Below, one piece after another: positions 8,732-16,585 of a stretch of 64,000 nucleotides of DNA. The DNA is from JBCBCP01 sp039817385 (lineage in GTDB: Bacteria > Pseudomonadota > Alphaproteobacteria > Rhodobacterales > Rhodobacteraceae). The stretch's first letter is position 1. Every line of letters begins with the position of its first letter. Under the pieces are notes generated by a model. It was not told the DNA's origin, did not search any database, and saw nothing but the letters and a program-made list of their open reading frames with translations. Position numbers and translations under genes: made by a program. Location of the stretch: assembly GCA_039817385.1 (NCBI GenBank), contig JBCBVY010000004.1, positions 1 through 64,000 on the forward strand, given 5' to 3'.

Positions 8732-8746
8732 TTAACCCTGCGTTAA
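8732..8746. promoter_or_regulatory. Candidate CtrA box TTAA-N7-TTAA
   Basis: TTAACCCTGCGTTAA is an exact full-length match to the alphaproteobacterial CtrA consensus. It lies 132 bases before the start of the unknown gene at 8878 and 25 bases after the preceding stop codon. Whether CtrA binds is inference. Confidence 0.5.
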
Positions 8747-8877
8747 CGTATGCGACCACCCATGCGGGAAAAGGCATTGAAAACCCGTCCAAATTTCGCA
8801 AACCCGCCTCCGTTTGGCCTGATTGTCTGGGCAAACATTCCGGAGTTGATAACGAGTAACCCCGGTACCCTGCCCTG

Positions 8878-10176
8878 ATGCCTTCGCTCCCCCAAATCCT
8901 GACCCGCCTCAAGACCCGCCTGACCCGTCAGGCACCGGCCCCGGTGGAAGACGAAGACGGAACGCTCGTCCCCTTTGACGAGATGTGTGCCCGCCGCCCC
9001 GCAAAGCCTAGCGCCGCGGGGGCGCCCCCCGCGCTCAGCATTGCCTGCCCCGACCCCACGGCCGAGGAACGCCGCCGCGACCGGCATCAGGCCCGCGGCC
9101 AGCGCCTCGCCCGGCAGGAAGACTGGAGGGCCCTAACGGCCCTGATGGCCGAAGCGGATGACGCGCGCCGTGCAACCCCGGGCGGGATGCCCGTTGCGGA
9201 ACTCTTGGCCTTTGGCGCCCGCGCGGACGTGGTGCAGGCCGCCGAACACGCCCTGCTGACCGGCACGCCCGCCCCGGGCGCACCGCTGCTGGACGGCATT
9301 GCCCAGCTCGAAGAGGTCTTGGCCGCCCATCCGGATGATGCCATGATCGCCGCCATCGTCGCGCAGGCGCATCTGGATATCGGCTGGGCCTGGCGCGGCA
9401 GCGCGCGGCTCGCCGAGGTGCCCCGCCGCAACCGCGCCGCCTTTGACGCACACCTCGACCGCGCCGCGACCATCGTTGCCGCGCACCCGCACGCGGCCCA
9501 AACCTCGCCCTTTGTTGCCGCTGTCGCCTGCGCCACAGGTCACGGCGCGCACAGCGACCCCGATACCACCGCCGCAGCCTTTGAGCGCCTGATCTCGCTC
9601 GATCCCTCCAACGCGCGCACCTTCCGCGCGATGGGGCTTAGGCTCCTGCCACGCTGGGGAGGCCGCCTCGACGCGCTCGAGCTGCATGCCCGGCGCATGG
9701 CCGCCCGCACCCACGCCACCTGGGGTGCGGGCGGCTATACCTGGGTCATGCTGGACGCGATTGCCTGCGACGATGCCGCCTGCGCCGCTCTGGACGTGCC
9801 CTTTTTCACCGACGGGCTGCACGACATCCTGGAGCGTTTGCAGGACCAGCACGTGGTCAACCTGCTGGCCGCCTATTGCGCCAACACGATGGGCACGCAA
9901 GTTGACAGCTCGGACGAGGCGGCGCTGGTGCGGGCCCAGATCGCCGATTGCGCGGGCTGGATCGTGCGCGGGCGGTTGACCGAGCTGCACCCGATGATCT
10001 GGGCCCATGCCGCGCGCGGTTTCGACCAGGCCCTGCGCATTCGCTGCATGGACCGCTTTGCCGCCGCGGGCCTTGCGGATGCGCACCGCATCCTCGCGGA
10101 CCTGTTCCGCCGCGAGATTGCCGCGGGTCAGCGGATCGTTTTCACCGAAACCGGCCCCGAGGCCTTGCCGACGTAG
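8878..10176 (+). CDS. Conserved unknown protein, helical, roseobacter-type
   Basis: A 432-residue soluble protein with no recognised enzyme motif. The N-terminal 60 residues are low-complexity and basic. The remainder is alpha-helical, with a conserved-looking centre (SNARTFRAMGLRLLPRWGG, THATWGAGGYTWVMLDA, FFTDGLHDILER) that I associate with a Rhodobacteraceae hypothetical family of repeat-like helices. It has its own 170-base upstream region with a candidate CtrA box. Its last codons and TAG stop fall at the start of a GTAGGG repeat that is duplicated 46 bases downstream, so the C-terminal tail may be repeat-derived. Function is unknown. Confidence 0.8.
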   Translation: MPSLPQILTRLKTRLTRQAPAPVEDEDGTLVPFDEMCARRPAKPSAAGAPPALSIACPDPTAEERRRDRHQARGQRLARQEDWRALTALMAEADDARRATPGGMPVAELLAFGARADVVQAAEHALLTGTPAPGAPLLDGIAQLEEVLAAHPDDAMIAAIVAQAHLDIGWAWRGSARLAEVPRRNRAAFDAHLDRAATIVAAHPHAAQTSPFVAAVACATGHGAHSDPDTTAAAFERLISLDPSNARTFRAMGLRLLPRWGGRLDALELHARRMAARTHATWGAGGYTWVMLDAIACDDAACAALDVPFFTDGLHDILERLQDQHVVNLLAAYCANTMGTQVDSSDEAALVRAQIADCAGWIVRGRLTELHPMIWAHAARGFDQALRIRCMDRFAAAGLADAHRILADLFRREIAAGQRIVFTETGPEALPT

Positions 10177-10245
10177 GGCGGGTACAAACCCACCACCCCG
10201 GCCCGAGGCCATCCCCGCGTAGGGTGGGGTTTCACCCCACCACCC
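10160..10245. repeat. Two tandem copies of a GTAGGGTGGG...CCCACCAC repeat
   Basis: GTAGGGCGGGTACAAACCCACCACC (two segments, 10173-10197) and GTAGGGTGGGG-TTTC-ACCCCACCACC (10219-10245) are each an imperfect hairpin. Both are preceded by GAGGCC-TTGCCGACG or GAGGCC-ATCCCCGCG, so a unit of about 46 bases is duplicated in tandem. Related copies lie at 12291 and 52714. It sits between convergent genes and may also work as a bidirectional terminator. Confidence 0.65.
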
Positions 10246-10247
10246 GC

Positions 10248-10694
10248 CTAAAGCCGCCGCGCCGCCCCGGCCAAAAGCATCCGCGAATAAAGCCGATGCG
10301 GCCCGATCAGCGTGCGCACCACCGGACCGATGCTGACAACAGCAGAGCCAAAGCGCACCGCCCCCGGCGCCGCCATCAGCCAGCTGAGCGTGCGCCCGCT
10401 CCGGTCCCGAAGCAGAAGCTCATCCGCGCGCCGCGCCTCTACGTCCCATGCCGCAAAGCGCGCAGTCTGCCCTGCCGCCAACGCCGCCACATCCGCCGCG
10501 CCGCTCGGCATCCCTGCCACAGCCAGCAGAACCCGCTCCGCCCGCATCAAGGGCTGGCTATAGAACGCGGTGATAACAGCGCTGAGGTCCGCGCCGCTGC
10601 AAGGCACCTCGAACGCGTCCACATAGACATCCTCGGCCCGTGCAAGCGGGGTCAGCAAACTGCCGTCCGGCACCTCAATCTCCGTCACTGCCAT
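10248..10694 (-). CDS. Conserved unknown protein, 148 residues
   Basis: Starts MAVTEIEVPDGSLLTPLARAEDVYVDAFEVPC. It is Ala/Val-rich and soluble-looking, with single SWLMAAPGAVRFGSAVVSIGPVVRTLIGPHRLYSRMLLAG at the C-terminal third. I recognise no family motif with certainty. The codon usage and high GC third positions match the neighbours. It is divergent from gatB (70 bases between starts) and convergent with the gene at 8878. Function is unknown. Confidence 0.7.
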   Translation of the reverse strand: MAVTEIEVPDGSLLTPLARAEDVYVDAFEVPCSGADLSAVITAFYSQPLMRAERVLLAVAGMPSGAADVAALAAGQTARFAAWDVEARRADELLLRDRSGRTLSWLMAAPGAVRFGSAVVSIGPVVRTLIGPHRLYSRMLLAGAARRL

Positions 10695-10763
10695 GCCACA
10701 CCCCCTTGCGAGCCCGCCTGCAAAACCATAACAGCAGTCTTATGTGACAGAAGGAAGGGCCCG

Positions 10764-12302
10764 ATGCTCGATCTGACCTTTGAGATGCCGAAACCGAAAG
10801 TGATCGCGGGCGCGAAGCACGATTGGGAGCTTGTCATCGGCATGGAAGTGCACGCGCAGGTTGCTTCGAACGCGAAGCTTTTCTCGGGCGCCTCCACCAC
10901 CTTCGGGGCAGAGCCGAACGCCAACGTCGCCTTTGTCGACGCCGCAATGCCGGGGATGCTGCCGGTCATCAACGAATTCTGCGTCGAGCAGGCGGTGCGC
11001 ACGGGGCTGGGCCTGAAGGCAGCGATCAACCTGACCAGCGCGTTTGACCGCAAGAACTACTTCTACCCGGACCTGCCGCAGGGCTATCAGATCAGCCAGC
11101 TTTACGCGCCCATCGTCGGCGAGGGCGAGGTGCTCGTTGAGATGGGCCCCGATTCCGGCCAGCCCGGCACCGCGCGCGTGGTGCGGATTGAGCGCATCCA
11201 CATGGAACAGGACGCCGGCAAGAGCATTCACGACATGGACCCGGCAATGTCCTTCGTGGACCTGAACCGCACCGGCGTCTGTCTGATGGAGATTGTCTCC
11301 CGCCCCGACATTCGCGGGCCGGAGGAGGCCGCCGCCTACATCGCGAAGCTGCGCCAGATCATGCGCTATCTCGGAACCTGCGATGGCAACATGCAAAACG
11401 GCAACCTGCGCGCGGATGTGAACGTGTCGATCTGCCGCCCAGGCCAGTATGAGAAGTATGCGGAGTCACAGGACTTTTCCCATCTCGGCACCCGCTGCGA
11501 GATCAAAAACATGAACTCCATGCGCTTTATCCAGCAGGCCATCGAGGTCGAGGCCCGCCGCCAGATCGCCATTGTCGAAGGGGGTGGTGAGGTGATGCAG
11601 GAAACGCGCCTGTTTGACCCGGACAAGCAGGAAACCCGCTCCATGCGCTCCAAGGAAGAGGCGCATGATTACCGTTATTTCCCCGACCCCGACCTGCTGC
11701 CGCTGGAGATTGAACAGGCCTGGGTCGATGACATCGCCGCCGCCCTGCCCGAGCTGCCCGATGCCAAGAAAGCGCGCTTTATCAGCGATTTCGGGCTGAG
11801 CGACTATGACGCCAGCGTGCTGACCGCCGAGGTTAGCGCGGCTGATTTCTTCGAAGAGGTCGCAGGCGCGGCCGGTGACGGGAAGATGGCCGCGAACTGG
11901 ATCCTGAACGAGCTGTTTGGCCGCCTGAACAAAGAGGGCAAGGCCCTCGAGGACACGCCGCTTGGCGCGGAGGCGATTGCCCAGATCATCAAGCTGATCA
12001 AATCGGACGTAATTTCCGGCAAAATCGCCAAACAGGTCTTCGACACCGCCTACACCACGGGCCGGATGCCCGAAGAGATCGTGGAGACGGACGGCCTCAA
12101 GCAGGTCACCGACACCGGCGCGATCGAAGCCGCGCTTGATGAGATCATCGCCGCAAACCCCGCGCAGGTCGAAAAGGCGGCGGCCAACCCGAAGCTGGCG
12201 GGCTGGTTTGTGGGTCAGGTGATGAAGGCCACAGGCGGCAAGGCCAACCCCAAGGCGGTGAACGAGCTGGTGGCAGCGAAGCTGGGATTGTTGGGTGGGT
12301 GA
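10764..12302 (+). CDS. gatB: Aspartyl/glutamyl-tRNA amidotransferase subunit B
   Basis: Subunit B of GatCAB, which converts Asp-tRNA(Asn) and/or Glu-tRNA(Gln) to the amidated forms. 512 residues. The signature WELVIGMEVHAQV is near residue 26, with the cradle-domain motifs SAFDRKNYFYPDLPQGYQIS, HMEQDAGKS, LNRTGVCLMEIVSRPDI and EAHDYRYFPDPDL, and a C-terminal YqeY-like helical tail (AANPKLAGWFVGQVMKATGGKANP). The ATG at 10764 (MLDLTFEM) has AAGGAAGG upstream; a much longer upstream open frame is not genuine. gatA and gatC are not adjacent. The stop TGA lies inside a GGGTGGGTGAAACCCACC palindrome. Confidence 0.95.
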   Translation: MLDLTFEMPKPKVIAGAKHDWELVIGMEVHAQVASNAKLFSGASTTFGAEPNANVAFVDAAMPGMLPVINEFCVEQAVRTGLGLKAAINLTSAFDRKNYFYPDLPQGYQISQLYAPIVGEGEVLVEMGPDSGQPGTARVVRIERIHMEQDAGKSIHDMDPAMSFVDLNRTGVCLMEIVSRPDIRGPEEAAAYIAKLRQIMRYLGTCDGNMQNGNLRADVNVSICRPGQYEKYAESQDFSHLGTRCEIKNMNSMRFIQQAIEVEARRQIAIVEGGGEVMQETRLFDPDKQETRSMRSKEEAHDYRYFPDPDLLPLEIEQAWVDDIAAALPELPDAKKARFISDFGLSDYDASVLTAEVSAADFFEEVAGAAGDGKMAANWILNELFGRLNKEGKALEDTPLGAEAIAQIIKLIKSDVISGKIAKQVFDTAYTTGRMPEEIVETDGLKQVTDTGAIEAALDEIIAANPAQVEKAAANPKLAGWFVGQVMKATGGKANPKAVNELVAAKLGLLGG

Positions 12303-12312
12303 AACCCACCTT
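12291..12312. repeat. GGGTGGGTGAAACCCACC repeat copy
   Basis: A palindromic copy of the GTAGGGTGGG repeat family overlapping the last codons and stop codon of gatB. It may double as part of its terminator, although no T run follows. Confidence 0.5.
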
Positions 12313-12321
12313 CCCCGAGGA

Positions 12322-12337
12322 CTTACCAACCGGTAAG
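12322..12337. promoter_or_regulatory. TetR-type palindrome downstream of the regulator (third site)
   Basis: CTTACC-AACC-GGTAAG is a 16-base palindrome with the same arms as the operator at 12975-12990. It lies 19 bases after the gatB stop and 8 bases beyond the 3' end of the TetR gene, not in front of any start codon. Operator function is inferred from identity of the arms. Confidence 0.5.
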
Positions 12338-12345
12338 ACACCCTA

Positions 12346-12924
12346 TCACGCCCCCCAAGCCTCCTTCAGCACGGGCAGAAAAACGTCGCTGACGGACTTC
12401 ATCCGGTCTGCGCCCCACATCGTGCGCAGCGTGGGCTCGGACACAGCAAAGAACAGGATCGCGCCGATCAGCTGGTAGCTCGCGGCTGCGATGCGCGCGT
12501 CACTCAGGCCCAGTGCCGCCGGGTGCGCGGCGAGGATCGCGGTGACATCCTCAACAAAATCGTGCAGGGGCAAGGACTTGGCCCCCTCGATCCGGCCCGG
12601 GTTGTCTGCAAGCTCTCGCGCGATGATTCGTGCATCCTGCGGGTGCGTCATCAGCTGCATGTGCAGCGCGTCGATCAATACGCTCACCCGGTCCGCATCG
12701 CTCACCCCCGCGCCCCGCACCTCGTCCAGCATCCCGTTCAGCCGCGCCGCCACATCGCCGAGCACCGCGCCAAACAGCGCCTGTTTGGTCTTGAAGTGAT
12801 AGAGCACCGATTGCTTCGTCAGCCCCAACTCCCGCGCCACATCCGACAGGGACACCCCATGCAAGCCGCGGCTTGCAAAGAGGTCTTTGGACACATCCAC
12901 GAATTTTTGTGCGGGGTCTGACAT
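12346..12924 (-). CDS. TetR family transcriptional regulator
   Basis: A 192-residue repressor-type protein. The N-terminal helix-turn-helix (about residues 20-50) reads VSLSDVARELGLTKQSVLYHF, a standard TetR recognition helix region. The C-terminal ligand/dimer domain is divergent, as usual, with FVEDVTAILAAHPA. It is divergent from the Rieske oxygenase gene, and the 80-base gap holds two CTTACC...GGTAAG-type palindromes, so it very probably represses that operon and itself. The effector is unknown; a substrate or product of the oxygenase is the obvious guess. Confidence 0.88.
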   Translation of the reverse strand: MSDPAQKFVDVSKDLFASRGLHGVSLSDVARELGLTKQSVLYHFKTKQALFGAVLGDVAARLNGMLDEVRGAGVSDADRVSVLIDALHMQLMTHPQDARIIARELADNPGRIEGAKSLPLHDFVEDVTAILAAHPAALGLSDARIAAASYQLIGAILFFAVSEPTLRTMWGADRMKSVSDVFLPVLKEAWGA

Positions 12925-12943
12925 CCGCGCAGCATACCAGAGA

Positions 12944-12990
12944 TTGACAGACTTACCAGTCGTAAAGTACGACGCTTACCAATTGGTAAG
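12944..12990 (+). promoter_or_regulatory. Promoter with two TetR operator palindromes
   Basis: A perfect -35 TTGACA at 12944-12949 is followed after 18 bases by TACGAC (12968-12973). Palindrome 1, CTTACC-AGTC-GTAAAG (12952-12967, imperfect), fills the spacer, and palindrome 2, CTTACC-AATT-GGTAAG (12975-12990, perfect), covers the start region. The sites are 23 bases apart centre to centre, about two helical turns. Repressor binding here should block RNA polymerase. Confidence 0.65.
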
Positions 12991-13004
12991 TGAAGGGGAC
13001 TACA

Positions 13005-14120
13005 ATGGACCACGCACTGGAAATCGCCCTGATCGAAGAATTGCAGGGGCTCAGCGACAGCGGCCTTTTCTTTCTGGACGACAGCATGACACAAGTTGAC
13101 GTAACCAATTACGGCCCCGCGCATTTCGCGCGAGAACAGGCGATGCTCGCGCGCACCGCCCGCCCGGTGGCGCTTAGCGGTGATCTGGCAAAGCCGGGGG
13201 ACTTCATCACTCGCGATCTCGCGGGTCTGCCCGTCATCGTCACGCGCGGGATCGACGGCGCGGCCCATGTGCTGATCAACGCCTGCCGGCACAGAGGCGC
13301 CCGGCTTGTTACGCAGCCGCAAGGCTGCGCCACGCGGTTTACCTGCCCCTACCACGCCTGGACCTACAGCAATTCCGGTGACTTACGCGCCATTCCTCAT
13401 GCGGCTTCCGGTTTCCCGGACCTCGATAAAGCGGCCAACGGCCTGCACCGCTTGCCCGTCTATGAGAGCGCGGGGCTGATCTGGTCTGCGGCACATGCGG
13501 ATGTCGACGTCGAAGCCGCCGCAGCGCCGCTGCAACAGGATTTCATCTGGGCTGGCCTGCCGGATGCCGTAACAGTGCATTCCGAAGAGATCACCATCGC
13601 GGCAAACTGGAAGCTGCTGATCGAGGGCGGGCTGGAGGCTTACCATTTCAAGGTGGCGCATAAGAACACGATTGGACCGCATTTCATGGACAACCTGTCG
13701 AGCTACGCGCGGCTCGGACCGCACCTGCGCTCCGTTCTGCCGCGCACGACCTTGCCGCACCTCACTGAAACGGAACAGGACACCTGGACCCTGCGCGATC
13801 ACGCCAACGTCCTTTACACCTGCATCCCGCTGGGCCAGTTCCTTGTCTTGCAGGACCACATCGCGTGGATCGACGCCGAACCGCTGGCCCATAACAGCAC
13901 CCGCCTGCGGATGAACACGCTGGCCCCGAACGGCGCGGGCACGGCGGAGCATTGGGCGAAAAACCACGCGATCACCAAGACCACGCTGATGGAGGATTTC
14001 ACCCTGAACGCGGCGCAGCAGGCCAGCATCGACAGCGGCGCGCAGACGCAGATGAGTTTTGGCCGGTACGAGGGCGCGCTGGCTGCCTTCAATGCGCAGG
14101 TCGCGGCGCTTCTGCGGTAA
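13005..14120 (+). CDS. Rieske non-heme iron oxygenase, large (alpha) subunit
   Basis: A 371-residue oxygenase component that activates O2 at mononuclear iron with electrons delivered through its Rieske cluster. Rieske ligands are visible as CRHRGARLV and CPYHAWTY (CxH-16/17-CxxH), and the catalytic iron site as EGGLEAYHFKVAHK (H-x4-H) with a later Asp expected near the C-terminus. Start ATG 13005 follows GAAGGGG. The family includes glycine-betaine, carnitine and aromatic-acid oxygenases, and the substrate cannot be told from sequence. No reductase gene is in the window. It is the first gene of an operon with a hot-dog thioesterase and is controlled by the divergent TetR gene. Confidence 0.9.
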   Translation: MDHALEIALIEELQGLSDSGLFFLDDSMTQVDVTNYGPAHFAREQAMLARTARPVALSGDLAKPGDFITRDLAGLPVIVTRGIDGAAHVLINACRHRGARLVTQPQGCATRFTCPYHAWTYSNSGDLRAIPHAASGFPDLDKAANGLHRLPVYESAGLIWSAAHADVDVEAAAAPLQQDFIWAGLPDAVTVHSEEITIAANWKLLIEGGLEAYHFKVAHKNTIGPHFMDNLSSYARLGPHLRSVLPRTTLPHLTETEQDTWTLRDHANVLYTCIPLGQFLVLQDHIAWIDAEPLAHNSTRLRMNTLAPNGAGTAEHWAKNHAITKTTLMEDFTLNAAQQASIDSGAQTQMSFGRYEGALAAFNAQVAALLR

Positions 14121-14168
14121 ACCGGCGCCCTTCTTGCCTTTGCGGGGACGATCCTTCAAACACGCCGC

Positions 14169-14654
14169 ATGACCCCGTTTCGCTCCCCGCTGCTGACCGT
14201 TCTGCCTGAATGGATCGACTATAACGGCCACCTCAACATGGCTTATTATTCCGTCCTGATGGACCAAACCGCCGATGAGGCCTACCCCGCGCTGGGCTTT
14301 GGGCCAGACTACCTCGAACGCACGGGCTGCACGACCTATGTGGCCGAATTTCACATCTGTTACGTGCGCGAGTTGCACGAGGGAGACCGGGTTTACGGGA
14401 CCATCCAGCTGCTGGACCATGATGAAAAACGGTTTCACATGTACCAGGAGCTCTACCACGAAGATGGCTGGCTGGCCGCGACGGGGGAGGCGCTGACGCT
14501 GCACGTGGACCAGTCGGGGCCGCGCGTGGCGCCGATGCCCGCGGACATTCAGGCCAAGATCGCCGCGATGCACGCGGACCATGCCGGGCTGCCGTGGCCG
14601 GCGCGCGCCGGACGCAAGATCGGGATCGCCCGCAAGGCGCCGGTAGAGGCATAA
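14169..14654 (+). CDS. Hot-dog fold acyl-CoA thioesterase
   Basis: A 161-residue thioesterase of the 4-hydroxybenzoyl-CoA type. The WIDYNGHLNMAYYSVLMDQTADE segment near residue 18 carries the conserved D-NGH core with the catalytic acidic residue. The rest (FHICYVRELHEGDRV, LDHDEKRFHMYQELY) resembles the thioesterase domain found with carnitine dehydrogenase and betainyl-CoA metabolism. That would fit a quaternary-amine or aromatic acyl-CoA pathway with the Rieske protein upstream, but the substrate is inference. The gap to the upstream gene is 48 bases. Confidence 0.85.
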   Translation: MTPFRSPLLTVLPEWIDYNGHLNMAYYSVLMDQTADEAYPALGFGPDYLERTGCTTYVAEFHICYVRELHEGDRVYGTIQLLDHDEKRFHMYQELYHEDGWLAATGEALTLHVDQSGPRVAPMPADIQAKIAAMHADHAGLPWPARAGRKIGIARKAPVEA

Positions 14655-14658
14655 CGAT

Positions 14659-14973
14659 ATGATGCGCTATGAATACAAGGTCATCCCCGCCGCAACGCGC
14701 GGCCTGAAGGAAAAAGGCATCAAGGGCGCAGAGGCGCGTTTTGCCTTTGCCGTGCAGACCCAGATCAACGCTGAGGCGGCGGAGGGCTGGGAGTACCAGC
14801 GGGCAGAGATGCTGCCCTCGCAGGAGCGTGCCGGCCTGACCAGCACGACCACTGAATGGCGGCACCTCCTGGTGTTTCGGCGGGAGATTGCGCAGGAGGA
14901 GGCGCCAACGCTGCTGCCCCCGCCGGAGCAAGAGTCTTCCGAGCCGGAAGTACCCAAAAATTCAGTCGACTAA
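14659..14973 (+). CDS. DUF4177 domain protein
   Basis: A 104-residue protein. The first half (MMRYEYKVIPAA...INAEAAEGWEYQRAEML) has the short beta-alpha pattern of DUF4177, with the characteristic AEGWEY. The second half is acidic and proline-rich and probably disordered. It starts 4 bases after the thioesterase stop, so it is likely in the same operon. The second ATG (14662) is an equally good start. Function is unknown. Confidence 0.75.
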   Translation: MMRYEYKVIPAATRGLKEKGIKGAEARFAFAVQTQINAEAAEGWEYQRAEMLPSQERAGLTSTTTEWRHLLVFRREIAQEEAPTLLPPPEQESSEPEVPKNSVD

Positions 14974-14982
14974 AGCGCGACC

Positions 14983-15240
14983 TTAAACATCCACATCAAT
15001 TGCCAGCGCGTGGATTTCGCCAATCAGATCGGCGCCGATGGCTGCGTGTATCGCCCGGTGACGCGCGACGCGGGACTGCCCGGCAAACGCCTCCGCCCGG
15101 ATCCGCAGGTTAAAATGACTTTCCCCACCTTCAGGCGCGCCGGCGTGGCCTGCATGGGCGGCGCTGTCGTCCACGACCTCCAACTCGCGCGGCGCAAACG
15201 CCTGTTTCAGCTTTTCAGCGATCCGGTCTGCTTTGCGCAT
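14983..15240 (-). CDS. bolA: BolA family protein
   Basis: An 85-residue BolA protein, a partner of monothiol glutaredoxins in iron-sulfur handling and sometimes a DNA-binding stress regulator. ESHFNLRIRAEAFAGQSRVARHR and the final GEIHALAIDV show the conserved family core, including the HF and the C-terminal His of the helix-turn region. It is convergent with DUF4177 (9 bases between stops) and divergent from the J-domain gene. The pairing bolA / J-domain protein / cobS / cobT is a familiar Rhodobacterales order. Confidence 0.9.
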   Translation of the reverse strand: MRKADRIAEKLKQAFAPRELEVVDDSAAHAGHAGAPEGGESHFNLRIRAEAFAGQSRVARHRAIHAAIGADLIGEIHALAIDVDV

Positions 15241-15354
15241 GGGCCTGCTCCTTTTCCGGCTGCGGCGATTCCGCGGGCTTTTTTCACGTCAACCCCCTTC
15301 ACCTATCTGACAGAGAGCCTAGACTTGAGCGCCTGAGTCGAAAAGGTGCAGACC

Positions 15355-15984
15355 ATGACCAAGCCTGATCCGTTCGGATTCGATATGTCGGTGTCGTCGG
15401 CAAAAAAGAAGAACCCGCGTGGCCGCCGGGGCATGTCCGGCGCGTCGGAGACGTCGACGCGTATTTGCGACAAGGAGGGCTGCAACAAGCCCGGGCTCTA
15501 CCGTGCGCCCAAGGCGCCGGATGTGTTGGATGACTTCTACTGGTTCTGCCAGGAGCATGTGCGGGAATATAACCTGCGCTGGAACTTTTTTGACGGCACA
15601 ACCGAGGCGGAGATGAACGCGCAGGCCTCCAAGGACCGCGTCTGGGACCGCCCGACCAAGCCGCTGGGCGATCCCGAAGCGCGGGCCTGGGCGCGGCTGG
15701 GCATCGAAGACCCGCACCAGGTGCTGGGCAAGAACGCGACGCAGAACCCGGGCCGGGGCGGTGATGCCGCCGCGCGGCGCCTGCCGCCCACCGAAAAGCG
15801 CGCGGCAGAGATTCTTGAGGTCAAGGCGGACGCCACCAAGAAAGAGATCCGCAAAGCGTACAAAGCGCTGATCAAGGTGCTGCACCCGGACATGAACGGC
15901 GGCGACCGCAGCCAGGAAGAGCAGCTGCAAGAGGTCGTCTGGGCCTGGGATCAGCTGAAGGACAGCCGCAACTTTAAGGACTGA
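15355..15984 (+). CDS. J-domain (DnaJ-like) protein
   Basis: A 209-residue co-chaperone-type protein with its J domain at the C-terminus rather than the N-terminus. AAEILEVKADATKKEIRKAYKALIK followed by the invariant HPD (VLHPDMNGGD) lies around residues 145-190. The N-terminal part has two Cys pairs (ICDKEGCNK and FCQEHV) that could bind a metal ion. It should stimulate a DnaK-type ATPase through HPD. Start ATG 15355 follows AAAAGG; an in-frame GTG nine bases earlier is possible. It is divergent from bolA. Confidence 0.88.
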   Translation: MTKPDPFGFDMSVSSAKKKNPRGRRGMSGASETSTRICDKEGCNKPGLYRAPKAPDVLDDFYWFCQEHVREYNLRWNFFDGTTEAEMNAQASKDRVWDRPTKPLGDPEARAWARLGIEDPHQVLGKNATQNPGRGGDAAARRLPPTEKRAAEILEVKADATKKEIRKAYKALIKVLHPDMNGGDRSQEEQLQEVVWAWDQLKDSRNFKD

Positions 15985-16071
15985 CGCAACGTCGGCGCCG
16001 CGTGGTTAAGCCTTTGTTTGGCTCTGACGGTCACAAACGTGGCGGAGGAGAGCCAGCAGAGGACGCGCGCC

Positions 16072-16434
16072 GTGAAATGCCTTTTGGTCGAGGATGACCC
16101 GGTGCTCAGCCGGATGCTGTTTCGTGTGATGTGCCAGATGGGCCATGACGTTGCGGTGGCCGAAACGCTGTGCCGGGCGCGGCAGGCGCTGGATGGTCAG
16201 CCCTTTGATACGCTGCTGTGCGATTATGCGCTGCCTGACGGGACGGCTTTTGATCTGTGCGATGCTGCGTTTTGCCTTGATCCCGTGCCAAGGATCGTGG
16301 TGATGACCGGCAGCCTGACATTCCCCGCAAGCGCGGCGGTGGTGCAGGCGATGGGCGTCGCGCAGGTGCTGCCCAAACCCTTTGACCGCAGGGATCTGGC
16401 CGACGCTCTGGGGCCAGCGCACAGGGCCGCATAG
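16072..16434 (+). CDS. Single-domain response regulator (CheY-like receiver)
   Basis: 120 residues, receiver domain only: LLVEDD acidic pair, phospho-acceptor Asp in LLCDYALPDG, Thr in VVMTG, and Lys in LPKPFD. There is no output domain, so it must act by protein contact. I prefer the GTG at 16072 (VKCLLVEDDPVL), which places the receiver at its normal N-terminus and has AGAGGA upstream; upstream GTG and TTG codons in frame are alternatives. It lies between the J-domain gene and cobS. No histidine kinase is nearby. Confidence 0.8.
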   Translation: MKCLLVEDDPVLSRMLFRVMCQMGHDVAVAETLCRARQALDGQPFDTLLCDYALPDGTAFDLCDAAFCLDPVPRIVVMTGSLTFPASAAVVQAMGVAQVLPKPFDRRDLADALGPAHRAA

Positions 16435-16585
16435 GCCTTGCGCCAGATGCAGGATACCGCCCTGCCGAAACCGCGCCCTTCCCCTTGCCCTTGTCCGCGA
16501 TATGTTGCACCACCGATTGCGGTGCGCGGTGCCGCGCACAGATCAGTCGCGCGGCGCGCGCACGGTGAAGAAGCAGGAGAGCAGA

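Noticed and set aside
16006..16020. CtrA-like site TTAA-N7-TTTG before the receiver gene
   Set aside because: Second half-site is TTTG rather than TTAA, so two mismatches; not reported as a feature.
16435..16585. Cobalamin riboswitch in front of cobS
   Set aside because: I looked for the conserved B12-box and peripheral stems and found no convincing match in this short gap.
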